Origin: Citricoccus sp. CH26A
GTDB lineage: Bacteria; Actinomycetota; Actinomycetes; Actinomycetales; Micrococcaceae
DNA: 44,579 nt
Assembly (NCBI RefSeq): GCF_000224415.1
Contig: NZ_AFXQ01000022.1
Location: forward strand, 1-44,579
Reading direction: 5' to 3'
The translations under genes were made by a program, and so were the position numbers. Below, piece after piece: positions 1 to 8,735 of this stretch; within the stretch, counting starts at the first letter, position 1; every line of letters begins with the position of its first letter. The notes below the pieces were generated by a model. It was not told where the DNA came from. It worked only from the letters and a program-made list of their open reading frames with translations, and did no database searches.

Positions 1-653
1 TGGGGTCGATCCGCTCGGCCATCGCGCAGCACGGCTACCCGCCGTCGATGCGGGAGATCGGTGACGCCGCCGGACTGGCCTCGCTGTCCTCGGTGACCCA
101 TCAGCTGGGCCAACTGGAGAAGTGGGGCTACATCCGCAAGGATCCGGGACGGCCCCGCGCCATGGAGGTCCTGCTGGACGAGGACGGACAGCCCGTGTCG
201 ACGGCCGCGGCCGTCTCCCCGGACACCGCCGATCGCCCGGCTCCGGTCACGGCCCTGCACACCGGTGCGGTGGAGGGCACCTCCGTTCCGGTCCCGCTCG
301 TCGGTCGTATCGCCGCCGGTGGGCCGATCCTGGCTGACCAGCAGGTCGAGGACGTCATGACGCTCCCCCGCCAGCTCACCGGCGAGGGAGAGCTGTTCAT
401 GCTCAAGGTCTCCGGTGACTCGATGGTCGACGCCGCGATCTGCGACGGGGACTGGGTGGTGGTCCGCCAGCAGAACTCGGCCCAGAACGGTGACATCGTG
501 GCGGCCCTGCTGGATGATGAGGCCACCGTCAAGACGTTCCGGCAGCGCGACGGCCACACGTGGCTGCTGCCGCAGAACTCGGCCTATGAGCCGATCCTCG
601 GAGACGAGGCGACGGTCATGGGCAAGGTGGTCACGGTCCTGCGGGCCCTCTGA
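1..653 (+). CDS. lexA: LexA SOS repressor (5' end cut by window)
   Basis: Represses DNA-damage genes and cleaves itself when activated RecA filaments form. The reading frame is open from base 3, so the start codon and the first helix-turn-helix residues lie outside the window. What remains is about 216 residues: the end of the winged-helix DNA-binding domain (segment [13 protein letters not shown] followed by [16 protein letters not shown]), a linker rich in Ala, Thr and Pro, and the S24 peptidase domain. The scissile Ala-Gly bond is visible in GRIAAGGPI, the nucleophile serine in [11 protein letters not shown], and the lysine of the Ser-Lys dyad in [10 protein letters not shown] recA gene with a matching SOS box lies about 11 kb away, and a DinG-type helicase lies just beyond the next gene. 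Identification is secure; only the N-terminus is unseen. Confidence 0.96.
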   Translation, partial: GSIRSAIAQHGYPPSMREIGDAAGLASLSSVTHQLGQLEKWGYIRKDPGRPRAMEVLLDEDGQPVSTAAAVSPDTADRPAPVTALHTGAVEGTSVPVPLVGRIAAGGPILADQQVEDVMTLPRQLTGEGELFMLKVSGDSMVDAAICDGDWVVVRQQNSAQNGDIVAALLDDEATVKTFRQRDGHTWLLPQNSAYEPILGDEATVMGKVVTVLRAL

Positions 654-679
654 CCGGGACACTGATGCGGAGCGCGGCG

Positions 680-1594
680 ATGAACCACCGTCCCTTCCCG
701 AGAGGCGTCCGGGTGGCGGACGCCGAGCGCTTCGTCTACACCCGGGGACGGCTCCTGGAGCGTCGTCGCCTGGACCTGTTGCTGCACGGGGGCGGTCCCG
801 AGGGCGTCCTGGCGGCGCTGGGCGCGTATCGCAACCCCGACGGCGGATTCGGTCACGGCCTGGAGCCCGATGTCCGCTCCCCGGTGAGCGAGCCCCTCGC
901 CACCCTCACCGCCCTCGACCTGCTGGCCGGGTGGGACCTGGCCGACCATCCCTGGTTCCGCAGCGCGCTCGAGTGGGCTGCCTCGGCGTCCGGGCTCGAC
1001 GGTTCACTGCCCTTCGTCACCGAGCCCTCCCTGGCCTGGCCGCACGCGCCCTGGGTACAGCTGTGGCCCGGGGGATCCCACCTCACCTTCGGCTTCGCTG
1101 CCGCCGCCCTCCGGACCGGCTTCGTCGGCGGGTGGGCCGAGGCGGCCGCGGCGTGGTGCCGCTCCCAGCTCCGCGAGGGTGAGCTGTCGGCCTACGCCGT
1201 CAAGTACGCCCTGCGCTTCCTGGCCGCGGACCGGGGTCCCCGCACCGAGGGCCCTGCCGAGGCCGCGGTGATCGAGACATGGCGGTCCCGCTTGGACCGC
1301 GACGGCGCGCTGGCGGTGGAAGGCGGGGCCGAGGGCGAACGGCTGCACCCCTGGGACCTGTGCGCCGACCCGTGGTCGGCGCCGGTGATCGAGCCGGGGG
1401 CCGCGACCCCAGCGCGCCGGCTCTTCACCGACAGGCAGCTCCGGGCGGACCTCGACCGGGTCGTCATGGGCCAGCAGTCGGATGGGGGCTGGCACGTCGA
1501 CTGGCCCGCGTGGTGCCCGGGCCAGGGCCTGGACTGGCGGGGCATCCGGACGGTCGAGGTGCTGGAGCTGCTCTCGGCCGTCGACCGCTCGTGA
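680..1594 (+). CDS. terpene-cyclase/prenyltransferase-like alpha-alpha barrel protein
   Basis: A 304-residue soluble protein that resembles squalene-cyclase/prenyltransferase-fold proteins. Two QW-like segments are visible: YRNPDGGFGHGLEPD near residues 50-65 and QQSDGGWHVDWPAW near the C-terminus. It is about half the length of a true triterpene cyclase, and I see no DXDD catalytic motif, so a cyclase activity should not be assumed. I chose ATG 680 because GGAG at 669-672 sits 7 nt upstream; an in-frame ATG at 665 would add five residues but lacks such a site. It begins 26 nt after the lexA stop in the same direction and ends 3 nt before the stop of the oppositely oriented dinG. Similar proteins are annotated as hypothetical or prenyltransferase in actinobacteria; the function is unknown. 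Confidence 0.75.
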   Translation: MNHRPFPRGVRVADAERFVYTRGRLLERRRLDLLLHGGGPEGVLAALGAYRNPDGGFGHGLEPDVRSPVSEPLATLTALDLLAGWDLADHPWFRSALEWAASASGLDGSLPFVTEPSLAWPHAPWVQLWPGGSHLTFGFAAAALRTGFVGGWAEAAAAWCRSQLREGELSAYAVKYALRFLAADRGPRTEGPAEAAVIETWRSRLDRDGALAVEGGAEGERLHPWDLCADPWSAPVIEPGAATPARRLFTDRQLRADLDRVVMGQQSDGGWHVDWPAWCPGQGLDWRGIRTVEVLELLSAVDRS

Positions 1595-1597
1595 TCC

Positions 1598-3688
1598 CTA
1601 GGCAGGGTCGCGCAGGCGTTCCAGCACGCCCCGCACCACGGCCGGGTCGGTGGTCGGCCAGAAGTCCGGCAGGGTGGACCGCAGGAACCCTCCGTAGCGT
1701 TCGGTGGCCAGCCGGGGGTCCAGCACCGCCACGACCCCCCGGTCCGTGGTGGTCCTGATCAGCCGGCCGGCGCCCTGTGCCAGTCTCACGGCGGCGTGGG
1801 CGGCCGAGACGGCCATGAACCCGTTGCCGCCGTGACGGCTGACCTCCCGGGTGCGTGCGGTCCCCAGCGGGTCGTCCGGACGGGGGAACGGGATCCGGTC
1901 GATCACCACCAGACGGCAGGCCGATCCGGGCACGTCCACGCCCTGCCACAGGCTCATGGTCCCGAACAGGCAGGTGTCCGGTTCGGAGGCGAACTGGCGG
2001 ACGAGGGCCGAGAGGGTGGCGTCTCCCTGGCAGAGGATCTGGGGCGCCGCCCCCAGCCTGCTGCGCATCTCCGCGGCGGCGTCCTCGGCAGCGCGCCTCG
2101 AGGAGAACAGGCACAGTGCCCCTCCCCCGGAGGCGAGCAGCAGGGACTCGAGCTCGTCGTAGGCGTCCGGGGAGGAGGTCCGGCCGGGCCGGGGCAGGTG
2201 CCGCGCCACGTAGAGCACGCCCTGGCGCGGGTAGTCGAAGGGGCTGCCCACGTCCACCCCGGTCCATCGCGGTGCGCCCGGCCCGAGCAGCCCGAGCGAA
2301 CCCGCCACGGGGTCGAAGGACTCCCCCACCGTCAAGGTCGCGGAGGTCAGCACCGTGGTCGCCTGGCCGAACAACCCCTCCCGGAGCCGGCCGGCCACCG
2401 ACAACGGGGCGACGCTCACCACCGGCGCGGCGGTCTCGTCACCGGGGACCCATCCGGTCCCCGGCTCGAAGCGGCCCGGACGGGAGGCCCACAGCACCTC
2501 GGGGTAGTCCGCGTCCGGGACGGCGTCGAGCATCCTCTCGGCCACCTCGAGGACCTCCTGGAGCCGCGAGCGTGCCATCTGGCGGCCACCGTCGGCCGCC
2601 TCGGCGGAACCGCCTGCCCCACCGGGCCCCTTGGAGTCGCTGAGCCCCTGCCGCGCCGCATCCCGGACCGCCCGCAGGGCGTTCTGCTGGACCTCGTCCG
2701 GCCCGCGCGGGATGAGTCCGGTGGGGGTGGCGGCGAATGCCGCGTCCAGCCCGACGCCGGCCTGCATCAGGTCCTCGACCGCGATCGCCGTGTGCTTGCG
2801 TGCCGCGGAACCGGCCGTCTGCACGATGGCTCCGGACAGTTGTCCGGTCACCGCCCCCGTGACCCGGTCCTGCAACTCATGGGCCTCGTCCACGATCACC
2901 GCGTCGAACTCCGGCAGGACGGCCAGGCCCTCGAAGGCGCTGATGGCCAGCATCGCGTGGTTGGTCACCACCACGTCGGCCTCGGCCGCATCGGCCCGCG
3001 CCCGTTCCGAGAAGCACTCCTCGGCCATGGGGCAGCGCTGGGCGCCGATGCAGTCGACCGCCGAGACCGAGACCTGGCGCCAGGCGCGGTCACTCACCCC
3101 GGGCTCGAGGTCGTCCCGGTCCCCGGACTCGGTCTCCTCGGCCCAGTCGCGCAGTCGCTTGACCTCCCGGCCCAGCGGGCTGGTCGGTCCCGCGTCACCG
3201 GTGACCATCGCCTCGCCGTCGTCGGCCAGGCCGAACAGGGCCTGCCCGTCCTCCTCGGGGAAGCCCCCGTCGATCTTGTGCCGGCACAGGTAGTTGGAGC
3301 GGCCCTTGACGAGTGCCACGGTCATCTCCCGGGGCAGCTCGTCCTGCAGGGCCTCCAGCAACCGCGGGGCGTCGCGGCGCATGATCTGCGCCTGCAGGGC
3401 CAGGGTGGCGGTGGCGACCACGACCGGGGCCTCGGCGTCCACCGCGTGCTGCAGTGCCGGCACCAGGTAGGCCAACGACTTCCCCGTGCCGGTGCCGGCC
3501 TGCACGAGCAGGTGGGTCCCGGACTCCAGGGAGCGGGCCACCTCCACGACCATGCGGCGCTGGCCCTCGCGGTGCTGCCCGCCCGTCGCCTCGACGGCCG
3601 CGTCCAGCCACTGCAGGGCCTGCCGCTCGGCCTCGGTGCGGGCGAGCACGTCCTGCTCCGGAGCGGTGTGCTGTGCCGTGTCCGTCAT
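1598..3688 (-). CDS. dinG: DinG-family ATP-dependent DNA helicase (XPD-like, Fe-S)
   Basis: A superfamily 2 helicase of 696 residues, expected to unwind DNA 5' to 3' and to resolve R-loops or damaged forks. Walker A is AGTGTGKS (residues 64-71) and the Walker B/DEAH box is VIVDEAHEL (about 264-272). Four cysteines (C135, C213, C219, C225) sit between them in the spacing expected of the XPD/DinG 4Fe-4S cluster, so this is an iron-sulfur helicase. The C-terminal half carries conserved motifs such as LFGTMSLWQGVDVPG and QGAGRLIRT. The ATG overlaps the hflX stop (ATGA at 3685-3688), so it is probably translated by coupling to hflX. It converges with the lexA-side gene. No SOS box is visible close upstream; damage induction is therefore not shown here. 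Confidence 0.93.
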   Translation of the reverse strand: MTDTAQHTAPEQDVLARTEAERQALQWLDAAVEATGGQHREGQRRMVVEVARSLESGTHLLVQAGTGTGKSLAYLVPALQHAVDAEAPVVVATATLALQAQIMRRDAPRLLEALQDELPREMTVALVKGRSNYLCRHKIDGGFPEEDGQALFGLADDGEAMVTGDAGPTSPLGREVKRLRDWAEETESGDRDDLEPGVSDRAWRQVSVSAVDCIGAQRCPMAEECFSERARADAAEADVVVTNHAMLAISAFEGLAVLPEFDAVIVDEAHELQDRVTGAVTGQLSGAIVQTAGSAARKHTAIAVEDLMQAGVGLDAAFAATPTGLIPRGPDEVQQNALRAVRDAARQGLSDSKGPGGAGGSAEAADGGRQMARSRLQEVLEVAERMLDAVPDADYPEVLWASRPGRFEPGTGWVPGDETAAPVVSVAPLSVAGRLREGLFGQATTVLTSATLTVGESFDPVAGSLGLLGPGAPRWTGVDVGSPFDYPRQGVLYVARHLPRPGRTSSPDAYDELESLLLASGGGALCLFSSRRAAEDAAAEMRSRLGAAPQILCQGDATLSALVRQFASEPDTCLFGTMSLWQGVDVPGSACRLVVIDRIPFPRPDDPLGTARTREVSRHGGNGFMAVSAAHAAVRLAQGAGRLIRTTTDRGVVAVLDPRLATERYGGFLRSTLPDFWPTTDPAVVRGVLERLRDPA

Positions 3689-5247
3689 GCCCCGGCCGGT
3701 TCCGGCCGGTCGACGGAGAAACGCCGCAGGTCATCGGCGAGGTCCTCGCGGACCAGCACCCGCAGCCGGGTGCCTCCCGACTCATAGGTCTCGGAGATGA
3801 TGTCCGCATCCGGGGAGTGCAACCGGGAGACCACGTCCCCGTCCGTGAACGGGATGAGCAGGTCCAGGGCCACGTCCGGACGCGGGATGGCGTCCGCGAT
3901 GGCCCGCTCGAGCTCGGCGATGCCCTCCCCGGTCCGGGCGGAGACCACCACCGAGCGGGGTTCGCGCTGACGCAGCCGGGCGATCGCCACCGGGTCCGCG
4001 GCGTCGGCCTTGTTCAGCACGATGATCTCGGGGATCCGTCGCGCGTCCACCTCGGCCAGCACGGTGCGAACCGCGGCGATCTGGCCCTCCGGGTCCGGGT
4101 GCGAGGCGTCCACGACGTGCAGGATCACGTCCGCGTCCGCCACCTCCTCCAGGGTCGAGCGGAACGCCTCGACCAACTGGGTGGGCAGGGACCGCACGAA
4201 CCCGACCGTGTCCGAGAGCGTGTAGCCGATCCCGTCCGGGGTGACCGCCTTGCGCACGGTGGGGTCCAGGGTGGCGAACAGTGCGTTCTCCACCAGGACC
4301 CCGGCATGGGTCAACCGGTTCAGCAGCGAGGACTTGCCGGCGTTCGTGTATCCGGCGATCGCCACGGACGGCACCCTGTTGCGGCGGCGGTTGGCCCGCT
4401 TGGTCTCGCGGGCGGGCTTCATGGCCGCGATCTCCCGACGCAGCTTGGCCATCCGGGTCCGGATCCGCCGGCGGTCGAGCTCGATCTTCGTCTCACCGGG
4501 ACCGCGGGAGCCGATGCCCTCGCCGGCGGCCGCCCGGCCACCGGCCTGACGGGACATGGACTCACCCCAGCCGCGCAGTCGCGGCAGCAGGTACTCGAGC
4601 TGGGCCAGCTCCACCTGGGCGCGGCCCTCACGGGACTTGGCGTGCTGGGCGAAGATGTCCAGGATCAGGGCGGTGCGGTCGATGACCTTCACGCGGACCA
4701 CGTCCTCGAGCGCACGCCGCTGGGAGGGCGCGAGCTCCGAGTCCACGACCACGGTGTCCGCGCCGGTCATCGCGACGATGTCCCGCAGTTCCTCGGCCTT
4801 GCCCTTACCGAGGAAGGTGGCCGGATCCGGGGTGTGCCGGCGCTGGATGAGGCCGTCGAGCACCTCGGAGCCCGCGGTCTCGGCGAGCGCCGCCAGCTCG
4901 CGCAGGGAATTCTCTGCGTCCGCGGCGGTGCCCTCGGACCAGAGCCCGGCCAGCACGACGCGCTCGAGGCGCAGCTGCCGGTACTCGACCTCGGTCATGT
5001 CCTCGAGCTCGGTGGAGAGCCCGGTGACCCGGCGCAGGGCCTGGCGCTCGGCGAGGTCGTACTGCTCGCCGTCGGCCTCGGTGTGCCCGTCGTCGCCGTC
5101 GGACAGGGCCAGGGCACGGCCCTCGGTGGGCCTGACGCCGTGCTCGACGGAGGCACTGGCCGCGTCGGCGGCCAGGATGCGTTCGATCACGTCCTGGATC
5201 TGGGACTCGTCCGGCTGGTCGTTCCCGTGCTGGGGGTTCTCGGTCAT
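3685..5247 (-). CDS. hflX: GTPase HflX, ribosome-splitting/rescue factor
   Basis: A 520-residue member of the Obg-HflX GTPases, which bind the 50S subunit and split stalled ribosomes under stress. The HflX N-terminal domain is recognisable (LERVVLAGLW and the glycine-rich SRGPGETKIELDRRRI loop), followed by the G domain with G1 GYTNAGKSS near residue 300, G3 DTVGFVRSLP and G4 NKAD. I chose ATG 5247 because AAGGAG stands a few bases upstream; the open frame runs on to 5427, but that extension is proline-rich and looks non-coding. The N-terminal ~70 residues are acidic and variable. It ends in a 4-nt overlap with dinG, so the two probably form an operon. A possible -10 (TACCCT) lies at 5275-5280. 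Confidence 0.94.
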   Translation of the reverse strand: MTENPQHGNDQPDESQIQDVIERILAADAASASVEHGVRPTEGRALALSDGDDGHTEADGEQYDLAERQALRRVTGLSTELEDMTEVEYRQLRLERVVLAGLWSEGTAADAENSLRELAALAETAGSEVLDGLIQRRHTPDPATFLGKGKAEELRDIVAMTGADTVVVDSELAPSQRRALEDVVRVKVIDRTALILDIFAQHAKSREGRAQVELAQLEYLLPRLRGWGESMSRQAGGRAAAGEGIGSRGPGETKIELDRRRIRTRMAKLRREIAAMKPARETKRANRRRNRVPSVAIAGYTNAGKSSLLNRLTHAGVLVENALFATLDPTVRKAVTPDGIGYTLSDTVGFVRSLPTQLVEAFRSTLEEVADADVILHVVDASHPDPEGQIAAVRTVLAEVDARRIPEIIVLNKADAADPVAIARLRQREPRSVVVSARTGEGIAELERAIADAIPRPDVALDLLIPFTDGDVVSRLHSPDADIISETYESGGTRLRVLVREDLADDLRRFSVDRPEPAGA

Positions 5248-5600
5248 GGTCTCCTTGGAAGATGCGTGGTATCTAGGGTAGTCGCTCGGACGGACGCCCG
5301 AAGGGTCTGGCGTGCCGCTGGGGATGGGGTTGTTCGGGGCCATGGGTGGACCTCCCGGGGAATCGGCCACACGGCCGCGACGCTGCGCGGGGCCGAGCGG
5401 GTGCACGTCGAACGACGCCGATTCCACGGCGGGGCGTTCGGGACGGTGCTGGACGGGTGGGTTGCCATCACGGAGCGATCCTCGACCCGTCAGCGCGGGG
5501 AGTCATCGGTCCGGAGCCGTGAGCAGTCGCTCACTCGGGCTCAGCGCAGGAAAATCCACATGTCGTCCAGTATATGGCCCCTGTCAAGTAACATCGGGCG
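5248..5600. other. 353-bp divergent intergenic region (hflX / methyltransferase)
   Basis: This gap separates the divergent hflX and methyltransferase genes. On the minus strand it holds the hflX ribosome binding site (AAGGAG) and a possible -10 hexamer TACCCT at 5275-5280. On the plus strand it holds a -10 hexamer TAACAT at 5589-5594 directly before the methyltransferase. The rest contains no gene, repeat or convincing SOS box that I can support. Confidence 0.6.
5589..5594 (+). promoter_or_regulatory. -10 hexamer of a likely leaderless transcript (methyltransferase)
   Basis: TAACAT fits TANNNT and ends 6 nt before the GTG at 5601, so a transcript starting there would have no leader. No Shine-Dalgarno sequence precedes the start. 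The -35 region is weak. Confidence 0.5.
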
Positions 5601-6224
5601 GTGATGGACTCCGCACACTACTTCTCCGCCGACCCCGCCACGCCCGAGCGTCGACGCCGGATCACGCTCACCCTGGCCGGCCGGGAGGTCGCGGTGCAGA
5701 CTGCGAACGGCATCTTCTCCCCGGAGGGCCTGGACAAGGGCACGGCGGCGATGCTCCGCACCGTCCCCGGGCCGCCGCCGTCGGGCCGGTTCCTGGACAT
5801 CGGCTGCGGCTGGGGGCCGCTGGCGCTCACGCTCGGGCTCTCCAGCCCGCAGGCGGAGGTCACCGCCGTGGAGGTCAACGACCGGGCGGCCCAGCTCTGC
5901 CGGGACAACGCGGCCGCCCTCGGCCTGGACCGCGTCACCGTGTGCCGGCCGGAGGACGTACCGGAGTCCGCCCGGTTCGACCTGATCTGGTCCAACCCGC
6001 CCATCCGCGTGGGCAAGGAGGCCCTGCACGGGATCCTGCTGCAGTGGCTGCCCCGGCTGGCACCCGGAGGGCGTGCCTACCTCGTGGTCCAGAAGAACCT
6101 GGGCGCCGACTCCCTGCTCCCCTGGATCCGGTCCGCCCTGGAGGAACGGCACCCCGGTGCGTTCAGCGTCTCCCGGCACGCCACGGAGAAGGGGTTCCGG
6201 ATCCTGCTGGTCGAACGCGCCTGA
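5601..6224 (+). CDS. RsmC-like class I SAM methyltransferase
   Basis: A 207-residue methyltransferase of the MTS (methyltransferase small) family, related to the rRNA guanine-N2 methyltransferases RsmC and RsmD. Motif I is FLDIGCGWGPLAL (about residues 60-72), followed by the acidic VTAVEVND and the catalytic NPP motif in IWSNPPIRVGKEALHGIL, which marks N-methylation of a nucleobase amine. Compared with E. coli RsmC (about 340 residues) it lacks the inactive N-terminal duplicate domain, as is usual in actinobacterial versions. GTG 5601 fits a leaderless start; ATG 5604 is the next codon and equally possible. It is divergent from hflX, so both flank ribosome-related functions. The exact target base cannot be told from sequence. 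Confidence 0.85.
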   Translation: MMDSAHYFSADPATPERRRRITLTLAGREVAVQTANGIFSPEGLDKGTAAMLRTVPGPPPSGRFLDIGCGWGPLALTLGLSSPQAEVTAVEVNDRAAQLCRDNAAALGLDRVTVCRPEDVPESARFDLIWSNPPIRVGKEALHGILLQWLPRLAPGGRAYLVVQKNLGADSLLPWIRSALEERHPGAFSVSRHATEKGFRILLVERA

Positions 6225-6225
6225 G

Positions 6226-6328
6226 CCGGCCCGTCCGGCCGGGGCGGGGTGCGGGAACGCGCCGGCCGCAGGGACGACAGCGGGTCGTCGCGGCCGTTGC
6301 CCTCGGGCGGTGACCCCCGCCGGGTCAC
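6226..6328. terminator. hairpin cluster between convergent genes
   Basis: Three inverted repeats lie in the 114-bp gap between two converging genes. The first is CCGGCC/GGCCGG at 6226-6231 and 6237-6242. The second is a two-part stem, CGGCCGC/GCGGCCG (6263-6269 and 6290-6296) enclosing GACGAC/GTCGTC with a 5-nt loop. The third is GTGACCC/GGGTCAC at 6310-6316 and 6322-6328. None has a T tract, as is common in actinobacteria. A bidirectional terminator is the simplest reading. Confidence 0.5.
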
Positions 6329-6338
6329 GGGTGCGTCC

Positions 6339-6863
6339 TCAGACCCCGAACGCGGGCGGGTAGGCGATCGGGCCGGCGGGCACCGGTTCGCCGAGCACGA
6401 GCGCCATCATCGCCTCGTCCGGCGCCTCGAACGGCGCGCTGATCCCGAGGCCCGACGCCGGCCGGAACCCGAAGCGCGGGTAGTACCCGGCGTGGCCCAG
6501 CACGAGGACGACGCGTTCCCCCGCCTCCCGCGCGGCCGAGAGCACGGCCTCGATCACCGCGGTGCCCGCCCCACGGCCCTGGTGGTCCGGGAGCACGGAG
6601 CAGGGGGCGAGGGCGGCCGCCGGTTCCCCGCCCACGTGGCAGCGGGTGATCAATGCGTGTCCCACGGGGCCGGCGTCGGGGTCCCGGGCGTCCGCGACGA
6701 CCCAGGACAGTCCGGGCAGCCAGGCGCCCGGGTCCCCGCGCAGGGCGTCCACGAGGTCGGCCTCGGCCGGCGTCGGGAAGGCGGCCTCCACGACGCGGCG
6801 GACGGCTGCCCGGTCCCCGCCCCCGGGGTCCTCGGGCCGCACCGTCCAGCGGACCGGGCTCAC
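6339..6863 (-). CDS. GNAT-family N-acetyltransferase
   Basis: A 174-residue acetyl-CoA-dependent acyltransferase. The acetyl-CoA binding motif A is clear in CSVLPDHQGRGAGTAVIEAVL (about residues 87-107), and the segment GYYPRFGFRPASGLGI is typical of the YhbS-like subgroup. The substrate cannot be inferred. Translation starts at GTG 6863, which overlaps the dapF stop (GTGA), so it is the last gene of a miaB-miaA-dapF-GNAT series and probably coupled to dapF. The hairpin cluster downstream would end the transcript. Confidence 0.88.
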   Translation of the reverse strand: MSPVRWTVRPEDPGGGDRAAVRRVVEAAFPTPAEADLVDALRGDPGAWLPGLSWVVADARDPDAGPVGHALITRCHVGGEPAAALAPCSVLPDHQGRGAGTAVIEAVLSAAREAGERVVLVLGHAGYYPRFGFRPASGLGISAPFEAPDEAMMALVLGEPVPAGPIAYPPAFGV

Positions 6864-7813
6864 AGCACCGTGCCCTCGAAGACCAGCTCGGCCGGACCGG
6901 AGAGGATCACGTGCTCGGTGCCGTCGGGCTGGGCGCGGAAGTCCACGCCCACGAGGCCACCGGGAACCCCCACCTGCCAGCGGCTGGCAGTGTCGTCCCC
7001 GGCCCAGAGGCGGACGGCGGCTGCGGCCGCGCAGGCGCCGGTACCGCAGGACAGCGTCTCACCCACGCCGCGTTCGTGCACGCGCAGGTCCACCCGGCCG
7101 ACGTCTTCGTGGAACAGCGGGTCGGCCGCGACGACGAACTCGACGTTGGTGCCGTTGGGCGGCACCGGGTCCACGGACGGCTGCTGGGTGAGGTCCAGTG
7201 CCGCCAGTTCGGCGGGCTCGGCAAGCGCCACGACGGTGTGCGGATTGCCCAGCGAGATGCTCAGGGCGGGCCGCGGGTCCACCAGCCCGGCCGCGAGCAC
7301 GAGCGAGTCGGAGGCGCTCTCCCGGGCCAGTTCGGGATCGATGAGGCTCCACGGCCCCATGTCGATCGCGTAGCCGTCCTCCAGCCGGGTCACGGTCCGG
7401 ATCCCGGCGCGGGTCCCGATGGTGAGTTCCTGCCCCGGTGCCAGGTCCACCAGGCCGCGTTCGGCGAGGTAGTGCACGAAGACGCGGACGCCGTTGCCGC
7501 ACATCTCGGCCACGGAACCGTCCGAGTTGCGGTAGTCCATGAACCAGACGGCCTCCGGGTGGTCCTGCAGCAGGTCGCGTCCCTCGATGAGATGCGAGGA
7601 CTCCACCACCCGGATCAGCCCGTCGCCGCCGACGCCGAAGTGCCGGTCGCACAGGGCGGCCACGTGGTCCGGGGACAGCTCGGTCTCCCCGTTCGGATCG
7701 GGCACGAGCACGAAGTCATTGCCGGTGCCCTGCCCCTTGGCATAGCGCAGGCCGCCCAGCTGGTCGAGGGCGGTCCGCAGGCGGTCGGGGTCCTGGGCGA
7801 TCGGCAGGGTCAT
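6860..7813 (-). CDS. dapF: diaminopimelate epimerase
   Basis: Interconverts LL- and meso-diaminopimelate, the last step before lysine and the source of the peptidoglycan cross-linking residue. The protein has 317 residues, slightly longer than typical (about 275-300). The two catalytic cysteines are visible: C105 in EMCGNGVR and C256 in [14 protein letters not shown]; substrate-binding GNDF and GNPHTVV segments are also present. The ATG overlaps the miaA stop (ATGA at 7810-7813). A TAGACT hexamer 6 nt upstream, inside the 3' end of miaA, could additionally start a leaderless dapF transcript. dapA and dapB lie elsewhere in the window, so the lysine genes are dispersed. Confidence 0.96.
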   Translation of the reverse strand: MTLPIAQDPDRLRTALDQLGGLRYAKGQGTGNDFVLVPDPNGETELSPDHVAALCDRHFGVGGDGLIRVVESSHLIEGRDLLQDHPEAVWFMDYRNSDGSVAEMCGNGVRVFVHYLAERGLVDLAPGQELTIGTRAGIRTVTRLEDGYAIDMGPWSLIDPELARESASDSLVLAAGLVDPRPALSISLGNPHTVVALAEPAELAALDLTQQPSVDPVPPNGTNVEFVVAADPLFHEDVGRVDLRVHERGVGETLSCGTGACAAAAAVRLWAGDDTASRWQVGVPGGLVGVDFRAQPDGTEHVILSGPAELVFEGTVL

Positions 7814-8727
7814 GGAGCCAGTCTAGGCGGGACCTGTCCGCCCAGGTGCGCCAGCACCCGGTCCAGCAGGTGCGCCTCGGTCGGGTCGAACCACGTCACG
7901 CGCGGGTCGGCCCGGAACCAGGTCAGCTGCCGGCGGGCGAACCGGCGCGTGGCGGTCGCGGTGTCCTCGATGGCCCAGTCCAGGTCCGCCTGACCGTCGA
8001 GGACCTGCAGGATTTGGGCATAGCCGATGGCCCTGGACGCGGTCTTCCCCGTCCGCAGGCCGGCGGCGTCCAGGTCCCGGACCTCGTCGACGAGCCCGGC
8101 CTCCACCATGCCCACCACGCGCCGGTGCAGGCGTGCATGCAACCGGGCGCGGTCCAGGTCCAGGCCGATCTGGACGGTGGGCCGCAGGTAGGTGCGCCGG
8201 GGCATGAAGGAGGAGAAGGGCCGGCCGGTGAGCTCATGGACCTCCAGGGCGCGGACGACGCGGCGCACGTCGCCCAGCCGCTCCGCGCTGGCCGGATCGA
8301 CCTCGCGCAGTCGCTCGCGCATCCCGTCCAGGCCCACCCGCGCGGACTGCTCCTCCCAGCGGGCCCGGACGACCGCGTCCGTCGGCGGGAACTCGAGCTC
8401 GTCGAGCGCGGCCCGCACGTAGAGCCCGGACCCCCCGACGAGGACCGGCCGCAGTCCCCGCCGGGTGATGTCCTCGATCACCGCGCGCGCGGCGCCCTGG
8501 AACCGTGCCACGGAGGCCTCCTGGGTGACCTCCAGTACGTCCAGGAGGTGGTGCCGGATCCCCCGCCGCTGGGCCGGGGGCAGCTTGGCCGTGCCGATGT
8601 CCATGCCGCGGTAGAGCTGCAGGGCGTCCGTGTTGACGATCTCCCCGCCCAGGCGTTCGGCCAGGTCCAGCGCCAGGTCGGACTTCCCGGTCCCGGTGGG
8701 CCCGACGACGGCGATCACCTCCTGCAT
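7810..8727 (-). CDS. miaA: tRNA dimethylallyltransferase
   Basis: Transfers a dimethylallyl group to N6 of adenosine 37 in tRNAs reading codons that begin with U; MiaB then thiomethylates the product. The 305-residue protein has the P-loop GPTGTGKS at residues 9-16, the DSxQLYRG-like segment [16 protein letters not shown], the DxxxP region [13 protein letters not shown], and SRAIGYAQ near residue 240. It starts 8 nt after the miaB stop and overlaps dapF by 4 nt, so the two enzymes of this modification are co-transcribed. Confidence 0.96.
   Translation of the reverse strand: MQEVIAVVGPTGTGKSDLALDLAERLGGEIVNTDALQLYRGMDIGTAKLPPAQRRGIRHHLLDVLEVTQEASVARFQGAARAVIEDITRRGLRPVLVGGSGLYVRAALDELEFPPTDAVVRARWEEQSARVGLDGMRERLREVDPASAERLGDVRRVVRALEVHELTGRPFSSFMPRRTYLRPTVQIGLDLDRARLHARLHRRVVGMVEAGLVDEVRDLDAAGLRTGKTASRAIGYAQILQVLDGQADLDWAIEDTATATRRFARRQLTWFRADPRVTWFDPTEAHLLDRVLAHLGGQVPPRLAP
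7820..7825 (-). promoter_or_regulatory. possible internal -10 for leaderless dapF
   Basis: On the minus strand TAGACT ends 6 nt before the dapF ATG. It lies within the last codons of miaA, so it may be chance; the same hexamer at the same kind of distance precedes pgsA and dapB. Confidence 0.35.
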
Positions 8728-8735
8728 GGACCGGC

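Noticed and set aside
5406-5424. CGAAC-type half site in the hflX/methyltransferase gap as a LexA operator
   Set aside because: Only one half matches; there is no symmetric partner at the required spacing.
5248-5427. N-terminal extension of HflX by 60 residues
   Set aside because: The extension is Pro-rich and unconserved-looking, while ATG 5247 has an AAGGAG site.
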